Assembly (NCBI GenBank): GCA_025349905.2 | Contig: MU624689.1 | Location: 1 to 31,352 of the forward strand | Source of the DNA: Blastocladiella britannica | Lineage: Eukaryota; Blastocladiomycota; Blastocladiomycetes; Blastocladiales; Blastocladiaceae | Length of the DNA stretch: 31,352 bases | Direction of reading: 5' to 3' | Notes under the pieces: generated by a model | Database searches by the model: none | What the model was told of the DNA's origin: nothing | The model's input: the letters and a program-made list of their open reading frames with translations, nothing else | Position numbers and translations under genes: made by a program | Part shown: in pieces, positions 22,225 to 31,352 of the stretch | Position numbering within the stretch: position 1 is the first letter of the stretch | Layout: every line of letters begins with the position of its first letter

Positions 22225-25200
22225 TCAAAGAGGTGGCAAGCCCATGGCACGTCGGGCATCAGACTCGCACAGGTGGGCCAAGGGCGACACCAAAAGGCTG
22301 TGGTAAATGGATTGGTTGATGGCCGCTGCGAGGAGTGGGGGTACAGCGTTCCCGATCTGCCGGTACGCTTCTCGGACGTCAATGGCCCCCGTATCGAACG
22401 AAAAGTCGTCGGGGAACGTCTGGAAACGCGCCATCTCTCGCACCGACACGATGCGGTGCTGGTGCGGATGGATAATCGTCTGTTTTTTTATATTTTTCAT
22501 GTAGTTCAATATTTAAACCAAAACCAAAAAACGAATAGCGTACCCCGGCCTTACGCATTGGATCGCAAGTGGTAGTGATGGTATGTGTGAACCCGCGCCA
22601 CGCCAGACGTCCATACAGTGCCTTGAGCTTCGAATCGCGAGGGCCACCCTCTAGCCCCTTGACCGTCCCTGGTTTGAGTCGATTGGGCAGGTCTTGGTGG
22701 TTGCGGTGCCCGCGGCGCGTAATGTGGTAGATGCGCTCAATCACCTCCGGATTGAAAGTCCGAACCACATGGTCGAGTGGGGGGGCCTGCACAGCAACCG
22801 TCCCACCTGCAAGACCATGGGCGGCGGCGGGGAAGCAAGGGTTACGCTCGAGCCCTTGCCATATGCGGCAACTCGAAGTAGTTGGTTCTTCATGGGCGCG
22901 CAATTGTCGCTGCATGTCCGACCGTGGTGCGCTCGTGTACCGGTTGAGGTGCGGCGGCAGATGCATCGATTTCGACGCACCAATACTCGTCTTGCACCCA
23001 TCGACCACGGGGAGGCTCGGGTCAAACCGCATCGCGTCCTGGTAAGTCTGGGGCGTGCCCAGTATGGACGCGGCCGGAAACGCATAGTCGAATCCGGGCA
23101 GGTCCGAGATGGCGTCGCGCACAAACCGCGGCGGGAACAACGCCCATCGGTCCGAGACAAACGACAGGGTCGAGTTCCACTCTTGGTTCGGCTCTTCGTC
23201 GTGTCGCCAGTGAGGCGGCACCTGGTCCGAATCATCCATGTCCACTGCGTCGTCATCAATGGACCGCAACGCCGGATCGTACGTGGCCATCTTGACGCTC
23301 TCGGTCCGGAACAAGTACATGGGTTCCGGGAACACCGGCAGCTTGACGTGGGGCAATGTAGTGACAAAGATGACGCGCCGGCGCGACTGGCACGACCCGA
23401 ACGCGCCGACCTGCAGCACAGACCACCCGACCTGGTACCCGAGGTCCAGCAGCACCCGCACAATCAGCCGCGGTACGCCCATCGTGTACCCACCCGTCTC
23501 GACCTTGCCTTTGGCGCGTCTGACGGCTCCTAGCCGGAACCCGAGCATGCCCGTCACGTTTTCCAGCAGGAATACGGTGGGGCGCAGGACTTCGACGTAC
23601 GACAGCGCCGTCAGGATCAGCGCGTTCTTGTGGTCCTCGTTGGTGCGGTTTTGGTTCATGCCCGAGAATCCCTATTATACTTCACGTTTGGTGAGTGCTT
23701 GTGCTTCAATATAAATATATAAATAGGTATAATACCTGACACGGCGGGCCGCAGTACAGCATCCCGACATCGCCGCTCTTGGGCAACTGCGACGCATCAA
23801 ATCCATCTGGCAAATGCTTGCTTGCAGTGCTCGGGTCGACCATGGCGCGCAACACCGCGCCTGCGTCCGCTTGGATCACCGTCGCTTCCGGAACGTTCCT
23901 TTGGAAGATGGCCGCCGCATGCGCGTCGAATTCAATCGCCCAGCGCGTCGAGGTGGTTGCCAGTGGGCCGCGATCAAATCCGACTGTCAGTCCGCCGCAC
24001 CCGGAAAACAAGTCGAGGCCAATCAATGGAGCTATTGGAGGGGGAACGTTCGCATTCGCATCAGTTGGAGGCTCATCGATCGAGACATCGCTATTGGGAG
24101 CATCACCAACATTAAGACCACGCCACGCGGCGAGAGCGGCAAGCTGCGCGTTGATCGAGTAAATCGTGAACGGCGAGCGATTAACAAGCGTCTGCTGTGC
24201 AACCGCCGAATCCAACTGGTAATACCGGAGTGCGCGAGGAGACGATGCGGGCCGTTTGGGTGGCCGCGCGCACCAAGAAGCGGCAAAAGCGTGCTCACGT
24301 GGGTCGTGGAACGGGTGCACGGCGCCAATATGGGCAAAGTTCTTGGGCCCATCAAAGTACCGCGTAACGCTGGCAACGGGCAGCGGGACCACCGTGACCA
24401 TGCCCGCGAGCACTGCCAGCGGGACGGAAACGATCACCTTGGTGTCAAAGAGCCGTCGCTCGTGGGACGGAACGCCGTGGGGGTGTCGAAGCGCGTCCCA
24501 GCGACCCAAAAGACGCACCGTCACCGATTCAGCCGACAGCGACTGGATCTCGCCAATCATGTAGACGCCCTGGTCTTTCTTCAATCCCGTCACCGGAAGC
24601 CGGGTGCTGGAGGCTCGGGTGTCCGCGCCAGGCGGAATAAAGTACACGTGATCCCCTTGGTGGAGATAGGCGCTAAAGGCAGGGTGCCAGCGCCGCGGCA
24701 CATGAGCGAGAGGCAATGATGGGAATGTGGGCGAAAGGAGTGCAGCGTCCCTGGTCAGCAGGTCAAGCTGGGCGCCGCTGGCGGCAAATGCCAATGGGTC
24801 GAGAGATAGTAAATCGGCCGAGGCTCTTGCTGGCGGCGGTTCAGCGACGCACGATGGGCACGGACCATCCGGATCGAATGAAACATAGCTATTCCGGGCA
24901 AAATACAACTGTAGAACATGCGGTTGGACCGGGCAGAGTTCATTGACCGCCGCCCAGCGACAGGTGCTGGTGGGGATCCAGATATCATCGTGCCCAAATG
25001 CGCCGACCATGGTCTCTTTGGTCTTGACGAGCTTGACGACATGCGCGAGCTCGCCGTCCGCTGTCAGACTGTGGACCAAAAACGTCCCTGTTGCCCAGTT
25101 ACTTGTAAAACGGACCGCTGATCCGACGTCCACGCACGGCTGGTGTTGCTCGTTGTCGCAGACCACGATTTCAGGAACTAGGACGGGTGCCAGGCTCGGG

Positions 25201-26536
25201 GTATCGATGGGCGGTCCAAGACAGCCAACGTTTGGGAAAACGGCAAACTCGCGGTCCTCGCGCAGCACTCTGTGCACGCGTGGTGTGGCTGCCGCAGGGA
25301 TCGTGCCCTTGGCCAGCATTGCCGTGCGATTCCAGAGCCGGGGGAGCGCTTTCAATGCCGCGTCGTCCTCCAAGATCCCCGTGGCAGCCGCCCAGTCACG
25401 CGCGGCGCGAACAATCGGGTGGACAAGGAACTCACGGATCTCGGGCGCCCAGATCCAAAGAGATTCAATGCCTGGTCGCCCGTGCCGCTCGTGCCCGTCC
25501 GCGTCATTGGCATGGAGGAGTACTGCGAGTAAGTCGGCGACATCCACGTCGCACTCGACAGGCAGATCGTGCTCCATGGTGAGCTTTGCTGCAAATTCGT
25601 ACGGTCGGGGCTCCCACACTGGGGTATCCATATCTTCCTGCACAATGTCTGCCAGGCGATGTGCCAGACGGAAATCAAGAGTCGAGTTCAGGTACAAGGG
25701 CAAGTAGTCAGTGCGTGGGTCTTCCAAGCGGTACCATGCTGATGCCGTTTCGACCCAAAATGATCTAATTGTTAATTTAGAAAATGTGAATGTGTGCTAA
25801 AAGGCATCTAAGATAGAATAGGACATACAAGCCGCGATGACCCATGTTGACGTGCGTATTCAAGATCGCAAGCGACACCAAAAACGGTGCATCCTGCCAC
25901 TCGGAGGGATCATTGTCGTCATCACCAGTGTACTCGGGCAAGACAAATCCAGTAAGGCGCTGCTGCTGAATGCCACGTCGGCGCGGCCACCCAACCGTGA
26001 CAAATGGCTGCAGACTCGCGCGACACCCAGGATCATGGAGCACAAATGCGCGTGCGCGGCGGATCGGTTTTTCGCGTGGATCGTCCAACACGAGCTCTTG
26101 CGACAAGCGAGTGGTGGCGGTTTCAACGAGAATGCCTTCCGGCGCGTTTCCTATGATTCGGCCAGTGTAAGTGCACATGTCCAGCCCGCCGTTGCATTCG
26201 TCGACGATTGGAGATTCAACTCACAAATATATGGCTGCAGCACCATTCTCGCCATAGAAATAATCGTCACTGCACATGCCATAGTCGTGGGCCATCGTTT
26301 GGAGGAGCTGGTTCACGGCCTGCGCGTCATATTCGTCGTCGTCGTCGTCTAAGATGTCAAAAGCATCGCTTTTGATTTCAATTCGGGGCCGTATCCGGCG
26401 CTGACGATTCGCGCTGCCACTCGACGCGATTTCATCATTGTCGTCGCTGCTGTCAAGCTGTGGTGTCCGACGCGTGAGCTGTAGCGATGGTATGTTTACA
26501 CGGTAATACCGTCAAGTCAATGATTATGTCGCTCAT
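22225..26536 (-). CDS. DNMT1: DNMT1-type DNA cytosine-5 methyltransferase (RFD-BAH-BAH-MTase)
   Basis: Tentative six-exon model: 26536-26510, 26478-26271, 26219-25829, 25764-23736, 23671-22544, 22479-22225; about 1345 residues. The last three introns (64 nt each) are firm. The first two (31 and 51 nt) are doubtful, because without the second an in-frame TGA (26223-26221) breaks the ORF. Order: acidic head (DDDDDEYDAQ), replication-foci domain (about 127-260, RRARAFVLHDP then FWVETASAWYRLEDP), two BAH-like regions (about 416-520 and 571-690), then the catalytic domain. Catalytic motifs are I (DLFSGCGGLTVGF, about 792), IV (GPPCQGFS, nucleophile Cys884), VI (LLENVTGML), VIII (QSRRRVIF), target-recognition YGRLAWRGFTHTITT and X (YRQIGNAVPP). 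It copies CpG methylation after replication if intact. There is no CXXC zinc finger. The catalytic end is complete and looks functional. Confidence 0.88.
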
Positions 26537-26650
26537 TGTGCATGTGAGCCCTTCCTCTGCAGCAATCCGATCTATACTTGACTGGAAGGCGGACAAGTGC
26601 AAAAAAGCTAAAATATTCAATATAGGTAAAAAGAGAAGCAAAAAAAAAAA

Positions 26651-29563
26651 TCACTGTGCCGAGGCCTCCAGGTCAGCAGCACGATCAACGAGTCCCTTGA
26701 CGCGTTCCACCGCGGTGGCTTCAAACAGCGTAAAGTCGTTCTTGAGTGTCTCGAGCTCGCGCCGCGCCGCGTCCACGTCTGCCGATGCGCGACTGAGACT
26801 GCGCACCTCGGTCGTCAAATGGTCGCGTTGCATGGCCAGTGCATCGATCTGCGCCTGCAGCCCTGCCGACTTGCTCTCGAGCGCATCTACCGTCAACAGC
26901 AGCGCGGCCCGTCGCTCTTCCAGCTTTTCAACCTCACTTGCCAGCACGACACCACGCTGCTTGGCAGAAACATCGGCCGCATCCGGTCCGTTCGTATCGA
27001 CGGCGGAATCGACATGGCGCATCGTTGGCGGTGCTGAGTTCTGTGATGCCAGCGTCTCGAGCATCGCGAGCATCTTGTCCATCTTTGCATCGGCGGTGGT
27101 GACGACAGCGAGGCTACTGGGAGAAGCATCGCTCTTGCTTGGCGTTTGCGGGGCAGCTCCTCCAAGCGACGGGGACGCCGAGCGGCGTTGCCGCGACTCG
27201 ATGGCTCGCGCCTCCTCGAGCAGGGCCAGCGCCGCATTGGCCTTGTCGGTCAGGTTTCCGTCGTTGCGCTTGAGCACTTCTGCTGACTGCACCAGTCGGT
27301 CCAGCCGCGATTCGATCGACAGCAGTAGCCGGTGGTCGGCATCGTGGGTGCGCGTGACCTTACTGTCGAGGTTGCTCAGCAGCTGCTGCAGAGTCGCGGA
27401 AAGCTGGGCGGTGGCGCTGTCCAGGCGGGTCAGCGTGCCCGAGCTCGTGGTTGGCGCTTCAATAGCGGGGGCAGCAACTACCACTGAAGCAGGAGCGGCA
27501 GCTTGGTCGGCAGCAATCTTGGTGAGCAGCGCCAGCATGGGCTCAAGCTGCGCGCTCGTCGCGGCAGCCGCACTGCTGACCGTCTCTTGAACGTGTTGCG
27601 CGGTGGATGCGGTCGATGCCTCAAGTTCGCTGGCAATGCTCTTGGCCAGCGTAGCCGTCGACTGAGCATGCTCGGCGGTGACGACTGGTGCAATACCAGC
27701 AAGAGCGCCGAGGATCGCGATTTGATGTTGTTCGGCAACGGCAACGATCCGAGCGACCGAATCTTGAGCAACGCGCTCCGTGTTGGCGCTGACGGCACTC
27801 ACAGTGCCATCGGCGGCATCGCTGGTGGCGGTCTGCACGATATCGACCATGTCGGGTAACAGCGCCGAGGTGACGTGCCTGGGAATATCTGCTACGTGCG
27901 CCGAGATGGCGCCCATCAGGTCGCTGGTACTGCGGTCGTCAGCCTGAGCGCTTGCAGCAACAGCAGCAGCAGTATCAGCGGCAGCAGCGGCGGCCGCAGC
28001 CGTATCCTGTGCCGACTCGCGAACCACAGCCGAAATGGATGCCATTTCCTTCTGCATCGCCGCGGTCACGCTAGCGACCGCCCGCTCCAGGTTCGCATCA
28101 TGCACGCCAGCGCGCTCGTGCACCGTATCAATCATTGAGATGCGCGCGTGGTCGATCGCGTCGCGGATTTTACCCGTTACGTCGCGGCGAATCACGTCCT
28201 CGACGCGCGCCGCCACCATCCCCGCCGCGTCCTTAGCCGCGCGCGCGGCCACCGGCTCGTCACGGGTCGCCACCGACCGCACAATGTCGCCGACCTGGGT
28301 TCCGAGCGCCTCGACCACGTCCACCGCGGCGGCCGCAATGCGGTCATCCAGGTGTGCGCGGGTCGTGTCAATGTGCTCGAGCGCGCGGTCGTGCCGGGCA
28401 CTTAGGTCGGTGTGCGCGTCGACCAGCAGCGCGCGCGACATCTCGCCGTCGCCATGGGCCGCGCGTCCCGCCGCGGCCTCGACCATCTCCGGTGCGGGCG
28501 CCAAGGAAGAAATGCGCGCGCACAGGTCGCGCGAGACGGCCTCGACCGCGCGCCTTGCGGCCTCGTCGACGGCACGTCCCTCGCGCCGCGCCGCGCTCGC
28601 ATCCGCCACAGCGTCCCGCAACTTTGCTTCCGTCGAGTTGGCCGTATCTTCCAGGATCATGCACCGAGCCGCCAACGTATCGCGCTCGCTGGCCGCCGCC
28701 GTCAGCATTTCGGTCGTGGCGTCCAGGTCGCGCTGAAGCGTGACCATGGCCTCGCCCGCAAACATCGGGCACAGCACCTTGAGATAGCGGGTCCATGAGG
28801 CACTGGCGCCCGGCGAGTCGGCGGCCAATAGCATCTCCGACTTGCCCATGGTCAGCGAGAACTCGTATCCGCGCTCGGACGCGGTATCGCGGCCTTCGCG
28901 TTGCCGGACTGCCGTGCAGTGCGCGAGCGACGTGTACCTCGTGGGCGCTTGGTTCGGGTGGTCGCGAAAAACCAGCGTCCCCGGGTGCTGGTGCAGCGAG
29001 ATGGCGCGTGCGTACTGGTGCTTCCACATCTATCATTTTTTTTGTTGTTGCACCTTTGAGTCCACAAGCGTCTTGCGGATCAGAGTAAAAAGTTAACATA
29101 CCAGCTTGGATGTCCGCCGCCAAATCCACCCTTCGTACACGCAGGTCCCGATCTCCTCGGCCTTAGCGCCGTCGTCCCCGGCCACTTCGGCCTCGGAAAT
29201 CACGTCGCCGCCGCGGACCGGCGAAAACATACCTCCGAACCGGCCCGTCCCGTTTCCGCCGCGCCGCGATGCAATCGTGCTCCATACCGAGACGGATCCC
29301 GCGGACGGCTTGCGAGTCATGCCTTGCTGCTGGGCCATGGGCGGGGAATACGATTCGATCGGGTACGCCGTGGGCTCTTGTGGTGGGTGATATTGCTGTG
29401 CTGCCATGGATGCAGCGACGGCAGCTCCAGTGGCGGGAGAAAGAGACACGGATCCGGGCGGCGACGTGGCAGCCTCGACGGAGGCGACAATGGTATCGAG
29501 ACCGGCCGGAAGAAACGTCGACTGGGCGAGGGGCGTGCGGGCGGGAGCACGACGTGGGTACAT
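26651..29563 (-). CDS. PH-domain and long coiled-coil protein
   Basis: Two exons (29563-29102 and 29029-26651) flank a 72-nt intron (29101-29030, GTATGT..TAG) and give 946 residues. The join RRTSKL|MWKHQY falls inside a PH domain, and the ATG at 29029 is internal. Residues 1-130 are Pro/Ser/Ala-rich. The PH domain spans about 137-245 (VYEGWIWRRTSKL, then RAISLHQHPGTLVFRDH, ending with the helix SWTRYLKVLC), so it likely binds phosphoinositides or proteins at membranes. From about 250 to 720 the chain is Ala/Asp/Val-rich with few helix breakers, partly like bacterial chemoreceptor helices. The last 130 residues form a classical coiled coil (VEKLEERRAALLLTVDALES). Probably a cortical or organelle scaffold; no family name recognised. 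The stop is 115 bp upstream of the methyltransferase ATG on the same strand. Confidence 0.82.
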
Positions 29564-29841
29564 TTTGTTTTTTCTTTTAGATATATGGTCGGATCGCCTC
29601 AAATTAAGTGGAATACTTGGAATGAAAAATGGGAAGTGGATCCTTCTTCAAGAATGGACTCGATCTATTTTATAAAGTGTATGGTAAGAGCGAATGGAGT
29701 TGGATTAAGTATTTTGTGACCGCAGAGAGAGCGGAGGAGAGCGGAGGAGACGAAGCATATATGCTGCTATTAGGATGTAATCTGGGAATCTGGGAAAGTG
29801 CTGATTGGAACCTCTTTGAAAAAAATATATACATAAATAAA
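29564..29841. other. AT-rich intergenic stretch
   Basis: About 280 bp with AT-rich composition, including AGATATATGG next to the PH-protein ATG, a direct repeat GCGGAGGAGA (29731-29750, two copies) and ATATATACATAAATAAATTAAA near the right end. It should hold the promoter of the minus-strand PH gene. No coding signal seen. Confidence 0.5.
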
Positions 29842-30536
29842 TTAAACCAACGAATCTTCCTGGTGCCGCTTCAGCTGCTTTTCAAATTCCATGTTGGCCT
29901 CCTTCGCCTCATCGAAGTCAGGGAAACGAGCGCCTTTTGCTCAATCGTCGCCCGCTTCAAGGACCAACGATCCTCGAGGAGCATATCCGAGTTCAAGTAG
30001 CCAAAGATGGACGAGCCCTTCTTGAACCCCATACGCCTCGCAGCCTCATTTTGCGAGACGTACCTGGCGACAAAACCGCCTGGGTGCTCCCCGCATGCGA
30101 CGATCTCCTCCGGCTGCAGGTACGTGTCAATGACAATGACAGTGCGCGAAAGCTCCCTCTGCGGGGCCACGGTGGGCTCGTCGACGGCCTCGGAACCGGT
30201 TGGCTCGTCCTCGGAATCGTCATCGGTCCAGGACCCGAGATCGGTCTAGGACCCTGAGAGCTCGTCGTCCGTCTTGGAGGCGGCGGCGAAGCGCGCACGC
30301 TTGGTCAGTAGGGGCGCGACGGTGGCACGCGCACGCTTGGTTAGTGGTGGCGCCACAGGCTTGTCGTCCGCCTCGACGCCGGAGAGCTCGCCATCCGCCT
30401 CGGACCCATCGTCCGTCTCGGACACGACGAGTGCACGCCGACGCTTCCTTGTGGCCGCGGAAGGCTTCGGGACCACAGCAGTCGTCGGGAGCGTGGCCTT
30501 GTCGGCCCGCGCCTGCGCCCTCTCCAGCTTGGGCAT
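29842..30536 (-). pseudogene. broken gene with NUMOD1-like DNA-binding module
   Basis: Coding character runs from ATG at 30536 to TAA at 29844-29842 but is broken twice: an in-frame TAG at 30248-30246 and a frame change near 29928-29941. The head is basic and acidic with KRAR motifs (a 13-residue, 39-nt tandem repeat VAPxLTKRARA at about 30290-30360), suggesting a nuclear protein. After the TAG the frame stays open (GSWTDDDSEDEP). A compact module follows: RTVIVIDTYLQPEEIV, then ARYVSQNEAARRMGFKKG, then a Ser-Ser-Ile turn and EDRWSLKRAT, resembling NUMOD1/IENR-type helix-turn-helix units. In the second frame the chain continues FPDFDEAKEANMEFEKQL to the TAA. The TAG is probably a TGG-to-TAG change, since GSW recurs seven codons on. 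An unseen splice or sequence error is possible. Confidence 0.5.
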
Positions 30537-30768
30537 GTGGCAGCAGGATCCAGCTCGCGAAATAGGCTCCGCGGTGGTATTTTTTGGTACAGCGCGATTG
30601 CGTCAGTCGCGCATGGTGTGTACAATCGAGCGGGATGCGGATGTTGTGCCAGCGGCGAAGCAGGCACGGACCGGCGTCGATCCCGGCGTGTATGTCCTCA
30701 TCCACTACGCTGAGCAGCACACTTTTCCGTTGCTGGAGGACGAGAAGATCTGTGGTTTGCCGAAATAA
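30535..30768 (+). CDS. small ORF, possible Tudor/PWWP-like fragment
   Basis: 77 residues from ATG (30535-30537, starting MWQQDPARE) to TAA. The run SAVVFFGTARLRQSRMV, with DPGVYVLIHYAEQHTF further on, has alternating hydrophobic strands that look like a small beta-barrel such as Tudor or PWWP. Its ATG overlaps the ATG of the broken minus-strand gene on the palindrome GCATGT/ACATGC. It may be a remnant of a larger gene, or an inverted piece of a gene family that pairs such a barrel with the NUMOD1-like module. Function is not known. Confidence 0.35.
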   Translation: MWQQDPAREIGSAVVFFGTARLRQSRMVCTIERDADVVPAAKQARTGVDPGVYVLIHYAEQHTFPLLEDEKICGLPK

Positions 30769-31212
30769 TATGAGTAAATATCTGCGCAATCGCTCATTCA
30801 CCAAAAATATGCAATAAATACCGTGGGTGGCCATGGAGAGACCGAGAAAACGCAAGTGCAGAACATTGCAACCGATCGCTGCCGCGACCATGGACAAAAA
30901 CAAGTAAAATACAAATAAAATGGACAGGCATATTCTGGTACTAGCTGGATATCATTGGAGCAACCAAATCCGGTGCTTGGAAGGGTATTTCATTTGTTGG
31001 ATTGCACTTCACGGCTGCGCACTGAACAGAGTTCGGGTGTTGGAATTCTGAGATGGAAGTGATGTGGAACAAAACGTCCGTTTTATCGCCAATGGAATTC
31101 TTCAGGCCTTGTTTTTCCAGCACCAAACCAAGCTGTTTTTCTCGTTGCCTTTTCTTGCTGGAATTCCACGAGCATTCTCGCAGTCCGATCATGCTACCGC
31201 AATTCCGAGCTG
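30769..31212. other. AT-rich stretch without recognised genes
   Basis: Short ORFs on both strands here lack coding bias and domain signatures. The sequence GGAATTC recurs at 31042-31048, 31093-31099 and 31160-31166. The repeat was noticed by eye and its meaning is unknown. Confidence 0.4.
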
Positions 31213-31352
31213 TCATTCCACGACCGATCCAATACCCCCATCCCGATCCCGAAAATGTGGGTGCCAGCGAGATTGCCAGCCAGCGGGGCCGAAGTTGCCT
31301 TGAGCTTGCTGGTTGAGCTCCTTGGCGCGAGGGGAGTCCTTGAAATCGGTCA
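31213..31352 (-). CDS. possible 3' end of a gene cut by the right edge
   Basis: On the minus strand the frame is open from the window edge to TGA at 31215-31213 and reads TDFKDSPRAKELNQQAQGNF, then a Trp/His/Arg-rich end. The first 20 residues have GC3-rich codons like real genes here; the remainder may be intron or untranslated. No family recognised. Confidence 0.2.
   Translation of the reverse strand, partial: TDFKDSPRAKELNQQAQGNFGPAGWQSRWHPHFRDRDGGIGSVVE

Noticed and set aside
26151..26224. Consensus-looking 74-nt intron (GTGAGT..ATAG) in the methyltransferase 5' region
   Set aside because: Splicing there shifts the reading frame, and it would remove coding-like sequence; kept only as a possible alternative.
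26487..27590. Long plus-strand ORF opposite the coiled-coil gene (Ser/Ala-rich)
   Set aside because: It is an antisense shadow of GC3-biased coding sequence; the minus-strand product has a PH domain and a coiled coil.

Overview
The window looks like nuclear DNA of an early-diverging, probably zoosporic (flagellated) fungus, most likely Blastocladiomycota or a chytrid relative. Four things point that way. Genes are GC-rich, with short spliceosomal introns (mostly 56-74 nt) and AT-rich gaps between genes. Several products are typically fungal: a DCD1-type dCMP deaminase with an N-terminal kinase-like half, and an ADE4 without propeptide. There is a repeat protein built on a 33-residue unit with paired Trp and a G-x-E-L-K-Y signature, which I associate with chytrid and blastoclad proteomes. 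There is also an EMAP-like (EML) microtubule protein, expected in flagellated lineages rather than in yeasts. Placement is inference from protein character only.

Layout. 1-1894: AT-richer stretch without a convincing gene, with perhaps a gene end at the left edge and a very weak transposase-like patch. 1895-4113 (-): EML WD40 protein. 4266-9108 (-): large TBC-domain RabGAP with GRAM/PH-like and EF-hand regions, whose start codon lies only 34 bp from that of a divergent seven-helix membrane protein (9143-10264, +). 10578-12342 (+): amidophosphoribosyltransferase ADE4. 12518-13746 (+): Rab8/Sec4 GTPase in six exons. 13866-14343 (-): TRAPP subunit Trs23. 14388-16278 (-): serine beta-lactamase-like hydrolase. 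16485-18444 (-): WW/ELKY repeat protein with a C-terminal membrane anchor. 18534-20972 (-): Asteroid/XPG-like nuclease family protein, divergent from the dCMP deaminase DCD1 (21086-22168, +). 22225-26536 (-): DNMT1-type cytosine-5 DNA methyltransferase with RFD, BAH and catalytic domains. 26651-29563 (-): PH-domain plus coiled-coil protein. 29842-30536 (-): broken gene with a NUMOD1-like module, next to a small opposite-strand ORF (30535-30768, +). The right end has no convincing gene.

Functional themes: membrane traffic (a RabGAP, a Rab and a TRAPP subunit, TRAPP being a Rab exchange factor, within 10 kb), purine and pyrimidine nucleotide supply (ADE4, DCD1), and DNA maintenance or marking (Asteroid-like protein, DNMT1-type enzyme). 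Exon structures were built by hand from GT..AG sites that restore frame and known motifs. Most are firm. The 5' end of the methyltransferase is not.
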